A stretch of 64,000 nucleotides of DNA, taken from NCBI RefSeq assembly GCF_000184685.1, contig NC_014830.1, forward strand, positions 1,240,001 through 1,304,000. Direction: 5' to 3'. A program made the position numbers and the translations under genes. Position 1 is the stretch's first letter, and each line of letters opens with the position of its first letter. This document shows, in pieces, positions 9,120 through 16,832 of the stretch. The notes beneath the pieces are model-generated. The model was not told where the DNA came from. It saw only the letters and a list, made by a program, of their open reading frames with translations, and ran no database searches. This stretch comes from Intrasporangium calvum DSM 43043. Lineage in GTDB: Bacteria > Actinomycetota > Actinomycetes > Actinomycetales > Dermatophilaceae.

Positions 9120-9761
9120 TCACAGCTGTGGACAACGCAGTTTCGTGAGCAGGTCCGCGACCTCGCGAAGGCGTTGCTGCGTCTTCTCGGGGGTCGTCGT
9201 GACCGTGACGGCGATCTCGGCTCGGCGGCCGGGGCTCTGTGCATAGGCGAGCTGCCGCTGGGGTGTCCCGGGCAGCACGCGGACGTCGCAGGTGCCGTAT
9301 CGCTCTGGCGTGGAGGTGCGTTGGCTGCGCCCGGCCAGCCATTCTTCGAGAGTGAGGTCGTCATCCCGGGTGATGACGCAGAGCTGCACGGCGGCTCGGT
9401 CGAGCTCGGGGGAGCCCGCGTCCGAGGGCGCGGGGCGGTCGACCGTCTCGGCCGAGACGCAGCGCGCGTCCTGCTGGAATGCCGTGCCGATGACTGCCCG
9501 GTCCTGCACGGTCCAGCCGTGCGGTACGGGCAGCGAGTAGCCGTCCTCGAGGAGGGTCGTGCCGGCGGTGGTGGCCGGGGTGGTTCCGGCCGGGGTGGTT
9601 CCGGCCGAGGTGGTTCCGGCAGAGGTGGTGCCGGCCGGGGTGGAGGAGCCGGATCCGGGTTCCACGCCCGCAGGCGCGCCGCAAGCCACGAGCAGGACGC
9701 TCGCGATGAGCGCCTTGCCCCCCTCGAGACGGCGCGTGCGCCGTGATGTGGCGTGCTCCAT
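9120..9761 (-). CDS. Lipoprotein with Thr/Ala-rich linker, function unknown
   Basis: The likely start is the ATG at 9761 (MEHATSRRTRRLEGGK), preceded by a G-rich ribosome-binding stretch, giving 213 residues; an upstream ATG at 9794 is less likely. A short hydrophobic segment ends in the lipobox LLVACG, so Cys would be lipidated and the protein anchored outside the membrane. Next comes a low-complexity Thr/Ala/Gly/Pro linker encoded by 15-bp tandem repeats, then a ~150-residue domain beginning LLEDGYSLPVPHGWTV with several Cys. I do not recognise the domain. It is upstream of and co-directional with the DUF11 protein gene (35 nt apart) and may be co-expressed with it. Confidence 0.7.
   Translation of the reverse strand: MEHATSRRTRRLEGGKALIASVLLVACGAPAGVEPGSGSSTPAGTTSAGTTSAGTTPAGTTPATTAGTTLLEDGYSLPVPHGWTVQDRAVIGTAFQQDARCVSAETVDRPAPSDAGSPELDRAAVQLCVITRDDDLTLEEWLAGRSQRTSTPERYGTCDVRVLPGTPQRQLAYAQSPGRRAEIAVTVTTTPEKTQQRLREVADLLTKLRCPQL
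9560..9645. repeat. 15-bp tandem repeats coding the lipoprotein linker
   Basis: About five imperfect copies of GGGGTGGTTCCGGCC encode the repeating TPAGT/SAGTT peptide on the minus strand. Copy number could vary in frame between strains. Confidence 0.75.
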
Positions 9762-9879
9762 GAGTGACCCCCGGTCCACCTGTGAGCATCCCACCGGAGG
9801 TGGCCGGGTGTGACGGGTTTCACAGAATCGGGGTGGCTGACTCCCCGTTGAGGCCCGGGATGCGCCGGATGTCCATGCC

Positions 9880-9894
9880 GTATGCCGCTGAGCT
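9880..9894 (+). repeat. Dispersed 15-mer, one mismatch
   Basis: GTATGCCGCTGAGCT followed by CGCTCCC, in the 228-bp gap between the lipoprotein and SatD-like genes. Nothing else recognisable is in this gap. Confidence 0.8.
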
Positions 9895-9989
9895 CGCTCC
9901 CACGTGCACGCTCAGTTCCTCCTCAGTGGGCTGGGCCGGGCACGGTCTGGCGTGGTGGCGTGGCGTGGATTGCGTGGCGTGGCGCCCGG

Positions 9990-10637
9990 TCAGGGCAGCT
10001 CGCCGAGCATCCGCATCGCCTCCATGGCCACTCCGATCCCGTCGCCTCGGACTCGCTGGGACACGGCCGAGGGCGTGATCCCCTCACGCTCGGCGATGTC
10101 CTTCTGGGTGAGTCCGGAGAGCCGACCCGCCAGGATCCGCCACGACCCGGGCGACAGGGCGCCGAGGACCTGGTCGAGGGTGAGCAGGGCGGCGTTGACG
10201 GCGGTCACCTGAGCTGGTGGGTCCTCGGGGGACCGAAAGATCGTCCGGGTGGTCCGCAGGGCTGCCTTGCCGGCCAGCTCGGCGGCCTGCTCGATCGCGT
10301 CGCGCGCTGCCCAGTAGGCGGGCCCGTCGTGGATGCCGCGCTCACGGTCGAGCACCTGGATCGCCCCGCGCCCCAGGCCGAAGCGCACGTCGTGCGGTCG
10401 CAGCCGGGCCCGGATGTGGAAGGCAGCGGTCAGCGCGTCGCCGAGGGTGGCATAGACCCCCTGGAACTCGTCACCGAGCGTGATCACGGCCGGGTCGACG
10501 ACGGGGTGGTCGCGGTTGACGCGCTCGAGCACCTCGCCGACGGTGTCATGGAGCGCCTGCCGGTCACCCGCGCGCCGGGACTCGACGATGTCGCCGATGA
10601 GCGCCACACGCGTAGCCTCTGCCTTCATTCGATCCAT
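9990..10637 (-). CDS. SatD family protein
   Basis: The 215-residue protein opens with VALIGDIVESRRAGDR, the GDI-x-SR signature of SatD proteins, and has ITLGDEFQG near residue 50. The C-terminal ~55 residues (LSGLTQKDIAEREGITPSAV) look like a helix-turn-helix. SatD was first described in the Streptococcus mutans secretion and acid tolerance region; its biochemical role is not settled. Starts at 10637 or at the ATG three codons on are both possible. The upstream DNA is strikingly AT-rich for this genome. In other genomes I recall SatD genes next to DUF3307-type membrane genes; here the candidate partner (4514-5308) is about 4.7 kb away. Confidence 0.8.
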   Translation of the reverse strand: MDRMKAEATRVALIGDIVESRRAGDRQALHDTVGEVLERVNRDHPVVDPAVITLGDEFQGVYATLGDALTAAFHIRARLRPHDVRFGLGRGAIQVLDRERGIHDGPAYWAARDAIEQAAELAGKAALRTTRTIFRSPEDPPAQVTAVNAALLTLDQVLGALSPGSWRILAGRLSGLTQKDIAEREGITPSAVSQRVRGDGIGVAMEAMRMLGELP

Positions 10638-10670
10638 ATGAAGATATTAGCTTAATCAAGTCCAAATGAA
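10636..10670 (-). promoter_or_regulatory. AT-rich promoter/operator region of the SatD-like gene
   Basis: Directly upstream of the start lies an AT-rich stretch containing the interrupted palindrome ATTA-GCT-TAAT (10646-10656) and a TAATAT-like -10 on the minus strand. It contrasts with the surrounding GC-rich DNA, so it is a likely control site. No specific regulator can be named. Confidence 0.45.
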
Positions 10671-10689
10671 GAAGAACCCTAACTCCACC

Positions 10690-10773
10690 CCATCGAAAGA
10701 GCAGTTCGTCCCCCACGCCATCGAAAGAGCAGTTCGTCCCCCACGCCATCGAAAGAGCAGTTTGTGACCCACC
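10690..10773 (+). repeat. Three tandem 28-bp repeats
   Basis: Units at 10690-10717, 10718-10745 and 10746-10773. The first two are identical and the third has a few changes. Each contains TCGAAAGAGCAGTTC, which differs at three positions from the TCGAGTGTGCAGTTC module found at 1985, 45641 and 45685. It lies between divergent genes. There are no spacers, so it is not a CRISPR array. Confidence 0.9.
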
Positions 10774-10788
10774 GGGCAAGATGGTTCC

Positions 10789-11169
10789 GTGGCCGTCACC
10801 GCTCTCGACGTACGCGACCTCGCCCTGCGCCTTCCGCGTGCCTATGAGGCGTGGGTCCGCGACTACCGCAAGTTCCGGGTCGGCCAGATCGTGTTCGCGA
10901 GCGTGAGCCCGGACGAGACGGTCCTCGGCTTTGGCTTCCCCCGCGAGGAGCGTGACTCGCTCATCGCCCGGGAGCCGGGGACGTTCTTCCTGCCCCGGCC
11001 CTCCGATCTTCGCTATCGGTGGGTGTGTGCGTGGCTGGCGGCACTGGACCACGACCGGCTCACCGTGCTCATCGAGGACGCGTGGGAGATGTGCGTGCCG
11101 AAGTCGGTGGCCGCCGCCTACTTCGCCCAGCAGGGCGAGGTGCACACCGAGCCGCCGAGGGACACGTAG
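10789..11169 (+). CDS. MmcQ/YjbR family protein
   Basis: The 126-residue protein is read from GTG at 10789, 16 nt after the 28-bp tandem repeats. The pattern of early LPRAYEAWVRDYRKFRVG, FGFPREERDSLI, FFLPRPSDLRY and a C-terminal DAWEMCVPKSVAAAY is that of the MmcQ/YjbR-like family, small double-wing proteins with a CyaY-like fold. The function of the family is not established. It is monocistronic, divergent from satD and convergent with the aquaporin gene. Confidence 0.85.
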   Translation: MAVTALDVRDLALRLPRAYEAWVRDYRKFRVGQIVFASVSPDETVLGFGFPREERDSLIAREPGTFFLPRPSDLRYRWVCAWLAALDHDRLTVLIEDAWEMCVPKSVAAAYFAQQGEVHTEPPRDT

Positions 11170-11214
11170 TCGCGCGGCGACCACGCCGGCGTGGGCGGGC
11201 GCGCGCCCTCCGTC

Positions 11215-12030
11215 TCAGCGATCCAGGACCGGCCGCCCAGCCTCGTCCCGCTCGGCGTTGGCGATGTCCGAGGTCGACCCGTCGACGTCCATGTGCCGCC
11301 GGTCGTCACCGGTGATCCAGGCGTAGGTCGCGCCGGCGATGACCGCCCCGACGATCGGCGCCACCCAGAAGGCCCACAGCTGCCCGGGTGCACCGGCGCC
11401 GTTGAAGAAGGCGACCGCGGTCGACCGAGCCGGGTTGATCGAGGCGTTGCTGACGGGGATGGCGACGAAGTGCGCGAGCGTGAAGGCAAAGCCGATGGCG
11501 AGCGGCGCGAACCCGCGCGGTGCGTCGTCCTTGGTCGCGCCGAGCACCACGTAGACGAAGAACGCCGTCATGAGCGCCTCGACGACGAGCACGGCACCGA
11601 GGCCGAAGCCGTCGGGGGACGCGTCCCCGTAGCCGTTGGCCGCGAGGTTGCCGGTCGACGACAGGCCACGGCTGGCGACGAGCCCGGCGAGCGCACCGCC
11701 GGCGAGCAGCCCGCCGACCACCTGGGCTGCGAGATAGGGCAGCACGTCACCCCAGTCGAAGCGCTTGGCGATGGCGAGCCCGATGGTCACGGCCGGGTTG
11801 AAGTGCCCTCCGGAGACGTGGCCGACGGCGTAGATCATGGTGGCGACGACGAGTCCGAACGCCAGAGCGACGCCGAGCCTCCCGACGCCGACGGGCACGG
11901 GCGCGCTGTCGGAGAGGGCCTGGGTGACCACCTTGGCGTTGAAGATCGCGGTGCCGCAGGCGACGAAGACGAGCCAGAAGGTGCCCAGCGCCTCCGCCCC
12001 CAGTCGCGAGCTCATCCGTGGCTGGTACAT
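11215..12030 (-). CDS. aqpZ: Aquaporin Z-like water channel (MIP family)
   Basis: This 271-residue membrane protein has six predicted helices and the two half-helix NPA motifs, GGHFNPAVT (first loop) and ASINPARS (second loop). Spacing and length fit AqpZ rather than the longer glycerol facilitators. The start MYQPRMSSRLGAEALGTF has an AAGGAG ribosome site (plus-strand complement at 12036-12041) at good spacing. The C-terminal tail of about 40 residues is acidic/basic and longer than in E. coli AqpZ. It is transcribed alone. Confidence 0.93.
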   Translation of the reverse strand: MYQPRMSSRLGAEALGTFWLVFVACGTAIFNAKVVTQALSDSAPVPVGVGRLGVALAFGLVVATMIYAVGHVSGGHFNPAVTIGLAIAKRFDWGDVLPYLAAQVVGGLLAGGALAGLVASRGLSSTGNLAANGYGDASPDGFGLGAVLVVEALMTAFFVYVVLGATKDDAPRGFAPLAIGFAFTLAHFVAIPVSNASINPARSTAVAFFNGAGAPGQLWAFWVAPIVGAVIAGATYAWITGDDRRHMDVDGSTSDIANAERDEAGRPVLDR

Positions 12031-12108
12031 CGGGTCTCCTTCGTCGAGGCCGGGCGTCCTCTCGCAGCGTAGTAGACGCAGGACCCGTCAGAGGGGAGCG
12101 AGCATGCC

Positions 12109-12123
12109 GTATGCCGCTGGGCT
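12109..12123 (+). repeat. Dispersed 15-mer, exact copy
   Basis: GTATGCCGCTGGGCT followed by GGCTCCC, in the 218-bp gap between the aquaporin gene and the large glycosyltransferase. No other feature is visible in that gap. Confidence 0.85.
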
Positions 12124-12248
12124 GGCTCCCGTGTCCCGCTCGCAGCCGTGGTCGGTCCGCTTCGGGGGCTTGCCGGGTAGGCTGCCGCATTGCCGAGGCA
12201 CTCGGATGGCCGATGCGCCGTGGAGACCTCGTAGAGGAAGGTTGACAC

Positions 12249-15200
12249 ATGGGTGCTGGGCCGGGCGTGACCGGGAAGCGCAAGGCACCGGCGGGGCGGC
12301 CTGCCTCGCGTCGGGTCTGGCTGAGCCTGCTGGCCGCTGGCCTGGTCCTCCTGGCAATCCTGCTGGTCGCGGCCGGCGTGCTGCTCGTCCAGGGCCGGGT
12401 TGCGGTGGCGGCGGTCGTCCTCGGTGCCGCGCAGCTGCTCCTCCTCCTCGCCGGCGCGGTCTACGTGCGTCGCCTGGCGGGCCTGACCTCGCGGGGTTTC
12501 TCGCGGCTCAGCGCCCGGGTCGCGTCGGCACCGGAGGGGCGAGCCGTGGACTCCGCCTCGGCCCGGGTCGCGAAGGGGCCGGAGGGCCAGACCTCGGCCA
12601 AGGACCTCGTGGAGACCGGCATTTTCGACGCCGACTTCTACTCGGCCGCCGCCAACCGCACCTTCCGGGGTCCCGAGGAGGCCGCCTCACACTTTCTCTC
12701 GGTGGGCATGGCGGAGCTCCTGCCGCCGCACCCGCTGGTCCTCGTCGGGAGGCTGCCGCAGGCGGTCCGCGACACCTGGCGCGAGGGCGACATCGACGGC
12801 GTGCTCGCGTTCCTCCGTCAGGATCGCGCGACGCTGCCCGCCCTCGGTCCGCTCTTCGACCCGAAGCTGCTGCCCTCGGCACCCGCCGGCAGCGAGGAGC
12901 ATCCGGGCGGGTGCCTCGGGTCCTTCCTCGAGAGCGCGTCGGACGACACGCTGCTGCCGGCCCCCCGCCGCAGCGTCCGGTGGGGTGACGTGCGCCGCGC
13001 CGCGGGCGAGTACTCGAGCGAGTTCCGCAGGACTGCCGTGCTGCGCCGGCCGCGAACCACGAGGACGTGGAACGCGGGCAAGGAGGAGGAGTGGCGTCGA
13101 GCCGTCTCGGACGTCAGCCTCTCCGTGGGGAGTGACGGTCATCCGAGTGTCAGCGTGATCATGCCTGCGTGGAACCGTGAGTCCGAGGTCGCGGGAGCGA
13201 TCCGGTCGGTCCAGTCGCAGGGGCTGCAGGCCTGGGAGCTGCTCGTCGTCGACGACGGCTCCGACGACCAGACCGCCAGTGTGGTCCGATCGCTCGCCGC
13301 GGGCGACGCGCGGGTCCGACTGGTGGAGCGCGCTCACGCCGGACTGTCCGCGGCCCGCAACGCCGGCCTCGCGGCGGCCACGGGGGAGTTCGTCGCCTTC
13401 CTCGACACCGACCACCGCTGGGAGCCGGACTTCCTCGAGCTGATGCTGGGGGGCCTGCAGCACACGGGCGCGAGCGCCGCCTACAGCGCCATCGAGCTGC
13501 GGACGGGTGACACCTCGTCCTACCAGGCCTACCGCGGCGGCCTGCAGCACCTGCTCGTGCGCAACCACATCGACCTCAATGTCTTCGTGGCACGGCGTTC
13601 CCTGGTGGAGGGGGCTGGAGGCTTCGACGAGGAGCTGCCTCGCGGTGTCGACCACGACCTGGCGATCCGGGTCGCCGAGCGGGAGGAGCCGGTCCTCTTC
13701 CCGTTCGTCGGCTGCCGCTACGACCGGCCCGACGCCGACGCACCACGCGTCACCACGACCGAGTCGGACAACTGGCAGTTCGCCGCGATCGGCAAGAACC
13801 TCGTCGACTGGGACGGCCTGCTGGCGAAGGGCGACGCGGCCGTGCCCGGGCGCATCTCGGTGGTCATCCCCACCTACCAGGACCACCTGATGACGGCGGC
13901 CGCGGTCGACTCCGTCTTGAGGATGCCGGGCGACCTCGAGGTCGTCGTCGTCGACAACGGCTCCACGTTCGTGGTCGGGACGGTCCTCGCGCAGCTGTGG
14001 GCCGGCGACCCGCGCGTCAGGGTCCTGCACCTGCCGAAGAACCTCAACTTCGGCATCGGGTCGAACCTCGGCGTCGCCGCGGCGACCGGGGAGTACGTCT
14101 TCTTCCTCAACAACGACACGGTCGCGCCGGAGCAGGGCCTGGACGTGCTGGTCGGGCGGTTGAGCGACCCGGACTGTCTCGGCGTCCAGCCGCTGCTGCT
14201 CTATGGCGACGACTCCGTCCAGGCCGCAGGGACGATCTTCGTCGCGGACAACCACCTTCCGCTGCACCACCTGGCGGGGATGCCTCCGGAGGACGCGCAC
14301 GGCGTCGGGAGCATGCGGTTCGCGGTGGTGACGGCGGCGGCGCTGCTCATGCGCCGAGCCGATGTCCTCAGGCTTCGCGGGTTCGACCCCCGCTTCGTCA
14401 ACGGGATGGAGGACGTCGACCTCTGCCTGCGCGCAGGGGCGGCCTCCCAAACGGGCTATTTCGCCGTCGAGCCCGCGGTGCGCTTCCAGCATCGCGAGAG
14501 CAAGACCCCGGCTCGCGGCAAGAACCTCGATGACAACCGTCGGCTCTTCATGGACCGGTGGTGGGGCCGTCTCCCGTCGCCGGACCTGGACAAGGTGGCG
14601 GCCGCGAACCTGCGGGTGACCCGGATCCAGACCGACGGCCGGGTCATCCCGTCGCTGCGCCCGGTGCTGGTCCGGGACCGTCCGGGTCCGGGACTGCGGT
14701 GGGGGCTGCGCCAGGCCGCGCCGGGAGGCCCCAGCGGGGACCGCTGGGGTGACACCGCCTACGTGGAGTCGCTGGCCGGCGCCTTGCGCCGGGCCGGCCA
14801 GGAGGTCGTCACCTACCGTCATGGCGCGAACCGGGAGACCGCGCACGTCTTCGACGACGTCAACGTGGTGTTGCGCGGCCTCGACCAGGTGGCCCCGATC
14901 CCGGGGGTGGTCAACGTCCTCTGGGTCATCAGCCACCCGGAGCTCCTGACGCCGCTGGAGGTCCGCGGCTACGACCTGGTCTTCGCGGCGTCGGCCTCGT
15001 GGAGCGAGCAGTTCTCCCGTCGGGCGGGTCGCGAGATCCTCCCCCTTCTCCAGGCGACGGACGTCGACCGGTTCGTTCCCCGCGAGCCGGGCGATGGCTT
15101 CACCAGGCCGGCGGTCTTCGTCGGTGGGAACCATTCAGGGCGCGAACGGACGATCGTCACGGATGCTCTCGCGGCGGGCGTGGACCTTCGCGTCATCGGC

Positions 15201-15605
15201 GGCGGCTGGGCCGACGTCGTCCCGGCGCCCGTTCTCGAGGCGGACCATGTCGACAACCGGGACCTGTCGGCCGTGTACCGCAGCGCCTCCCGGGTGCTGG
15301 CCGACCACTGGCCCGAGATGGCCGAGCTGGGCTTCATCCAGAACCGGCTCTTCGACGCGGTCGCGTCGGGGGCGCGGGTCATCTCCGACGAGGTCGCGGG
15401 TCTGCGCGAGGTCTTCGGTTCTGCGGTGCAGACCTATGACGGCCCGGACGAGCTGCGCCACCTCTGCAGCCCGGAGGGTGCGCAGCGTTTCGGCACCGAC
15501 GAGGAGATCCTCCAGCAGGCCAAGGAGGTGCGCGCTCACCACTCGTTCGATGCCCGCGCCCAGGTGCTGCTCGAGGCCGTGGAGTCGGTGCGGTCAACGC
15601 AGTAG
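12249..15605 (+). CDS. Three-domain membrane-associated glycosyltransferase (GT2-GT2-GT1/4-like)
   Basis: The 1118-residue protein has a good AGGAAGG ribosome site before the ATG. Two hydrophobic segments (about residues 20-45 and 50-75) anchor it. The first GT-A domain starts at ~297 (VSVIMPAWNRE, VVDDGSDD, then a DTD metal motif near 385). The second starts at ~536 (ISVVIPTYQDH, VVVDNGS, LNNDT near 618) and resembles rhamnosyl/galactofuranosyl GT2 enzymes. The C-terminal ~300 residues are a GT-B-like domain with FVGGNHSGRERT and a late conserved-glutamate region. One chain could therefore transfer up to three sugars. It begins the surface-glycan region and is followed by a convergent gene. 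Confidence 0.88.
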   Translation: MGAGPGVTGKRKAPAGRPASRRVWLSLLAAGLVLLAILLVAAGVLLVQGRVAVAAVVLGAAQLLLLLAGAVYVRRLAGLTSRGFSRLSARVASAPEGRAVDSASARVAKGPEGQTSAKDLVETGIFDADFYSAAANRTFRGPEEAASHFLSVGMAELLPPHPLVLVGRLPQAVRDTWREGDIDGVLAFLRQDRATLPALGPLFDPKLLPSAPAGSEEHPGGCLGSFLESASDDTLLPAPRRSVRWGDVRRAAGEYSSEFRRTAVLRRPRTTRTWNAGKEEEWRRAVSDVSLSVGSDGHPSVSVIMPAWNRESEVAGAIRSVQSQGLQAWELLVVDDGSDDQTASVVRSLAAGDARVRLVERAHAGLSAARNAGLAAATGEFVAFLDTDHRWEPDFLELMLGGLQHTGASAAYSAIELRTGDTSSYQAYRGGLQHLLVRNHIDLNVFVARRSLVEGAGGFDEELPRGVDHDLAIRVAEREEPVLFPFVGCRYDRPDADAPRVTTTESDNWQFAAIGKNLVDWDGLLAKGDAAVPGRISVVIPTYQDHLMTAAAVDSVLRMPGDLEVVVVDNGSTFVVGTVLAQLWAGDPRVRVLHLPKNLNFGIGSNLGVAAATGEYVFFLNNDTVAPEQGLDVLVGRLSDPDCLGVQPLLLYGDDSVQAAGTIFVADNHLPLHHLAGMPPEDAHGVGSMRFAVVTAAALLMRRADVLRLRGFDPRFVNGMEDVDLCLRAGAASQTGYFAVEPAVRFQHRESKTPARGKNLDDNRRLFMDRWWGRLPSPDLDKVAAANLRVTRIQTDGRVIPSLRPVLVRDRPGPGLRWGLRQAAPGGPSGDRWGDTAYVESLAGALRRAGQEVVTYRHGANRETAHVFDDVNVVLRGLDQVAPIPGVVNVLWVISHPELLTPLEVRGYDLVFAASASWSEQFSRRAGREILPLLQATDVDRFVPREPGDGFTRPAVFVGGNHSGRERTIVTDALAAGVDLRVIGGGWADVVPAPVLEADHVDNRDLSAVYRSASRVLADHWPEMAELGFIQNRLFDAVASGARVISDEVAGLREVFGSAVQTYDGPDELRHLCSPEGAQRFGTDEEILQQAKEVRAHHSFDARAQVLLEAVESVRSTQ

Positions 15606-15638
15606 GCCCGGTCCCGTGCGCGGCTGCTCAGTTCACTC

Positions 15639-16715
15639 TCAGTTGGCCGGGGCGGGTGGAGGGGTCTCGGGCTCAGTCGTCGTGGTGGTCGGGTTGGCCC
15701 GGGTCGGCTTGAACGTCGTGGTTGACGTCTCGACGGGAGTCTCGGTCGGGGTCGGCTCGGGCGCTGGCGGAGTGGTGGAGACCGCGGTCGGTGTGGGCTG
15801 AGCGCCAACGGGGCTGCTGTCACCGACGGGGAAGGCCGCACCGGGTGCGATGACGTCGGTCGCCTCGGCGCCGACGGTGGGTGGCGAGGACGAGGACGAA
15901 TCCGCGGGGAGCCGGCCGCCGATCGCGCGGTAGACGGTCTCGCCCCAGAGCAGACCGCCCTGCGCGTTGACGCTCGGCGGGTCGACGACGGAGACGAAGG
16001 AGTTCGGGTCCCCGGCTTGGCGGAAGGCGGCGGCGACATCCACCGTCGGCAGCTTCTTGGCCGCTGCCCACTTCTCGGTCGCCTTGCGCACGGGCGCAAG
16101 CTGGTCGTTCAGGTTGGGCGCCTGGAGCACGACGACGATGGGCACCTTGGGCCACTTGGCCCGGACCGCCGAGAGCGTGGTGTCGAGGCGATCGGCGATG
16201 GCCGAGGCCTTGTCGTCCCGACCGTAGTTCAGCACGACGGCGTCGGGCTCCTCCGGGATGAGGAAGTCGAGTCGGTCCGCGGCGTAGCCGGCGCCCGCTC
16301 CGGGCCGGCTGCCGTTCCAGATGACCGTCGTCGGCCCCGACGTGCCGTAGGTCTGCTCGTCGGCGTAGCGGGTCGGGTCGGTGGGGTCGAGGTTCCGCAG
16401 GGTGACCTGTCGTGTCGAGCCGGCCAGGTCGGCCAGGACCGACACCCATTCGCCGTCCTCGTCGCCGGTGCCGTCGCCGAGCACGGCGAGGACGAGATCT
16501 GCGTCGCTGGCGAGCAGCCGGGAGACCTCCGGCAGGGCACCGTCCATGCCTGCGGAGCTCGAGGAGCCGGGGGTCGCGGTCGTGGTCGGCAAGGTGCTCG
16601 CCGCAGGTGGGGCGTCGTCCCCCCCGATGAAGAAAACGACTGCGACGACGATGGCCACGTTGATCAGAAGGGCGATGAGCCCCAGCGACACGTCGGTCGC
16701 CCGGGATCTTCGCAT
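15639..16715 (-). CDS. Membrane-anchored SGNH/GDSL-like protein with degenerate catalytic blocks
   Basis: The 358-residue protein has one N-terminal membrane helix (VSLGLIALLINVAIVVAVVFFIGG) and an extracytoplasmic domain that matches the SGNH fold outline. Block I should read GDS but is LAVLGDGTGDEDGEW, so the Ser nucleophile is replaced by Gly. Block V near PNSFVSVVDPPSVNAQGG has Asp but no His where DxxH is expected. The C-terminus is a Pro/Thr-rich low-complexity tail. It lies between two large glycosyltransferases, where acyl-modifying SGNH enzymes are common. Catalysis by the classic mechanism looks unlikely; a binding or scaffolding role is inferred. Confidence 0.65.
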   Translation of the reverse strand: MRRSRATDVSLGLIALLINVAIVVAVVFFIGGDDAPPAASTLPTTTATPGSSSSAGMDGALPEVSRLLASDADLVLAVLGDGTGDEDGEWVSVLADLAGSTRQVTLRNLDPTDPTRYADEQTYGTSGPTTVIWNGSRPGAGAGYAADRLDFLIPEEPDAVVLNYGRDDKASAIADRLDTTLSAVRAKWPKVPIVVVLQAPNLNDQLAPVRKATEKWAAAKKLPTVDVAAAFRQAGDPNSFVSVVDPPSVNAQGGLLWGETVYRAIGGRLPADSSSSSPPTVGAEATDVIAPGAAFPVGDSSPVGAQPTPTAVSTTPPAPEPTPTETPVETSTTTFKPTRANPTTTTTEPETPPPAPAN

Positions 16716-16832
16716 GCCGACATTGTGCCCCAGCCGGGGGACCGCCCGGCACGGCCGTGCAATCGACTCTTTCCGTTCGGTACATTGGGCGCGCTCTGCG
16801 GGTTCGCCCGCATGTCCGTGTCAGGGGTGTCC

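Noticed and set aside
9795-9989. Possible small gene between the lipoprotein and satD-like genes
   Set aside because: Only frames without ribosome sites are present and the region contains a dispersed repeat copy; nothing supports a gene.
10690-10773. CRISPR-like array
   Set aside because: Units are directly adjacent with no spacers, only three copies, and no cas genes are in the window.
12687-15134. 815-codon open frame on the minus strand
   Set aside because: Antisense to the three-domain glycosyltransferase, which has clear motifs; the antisense product is charged low-complexity sequence.
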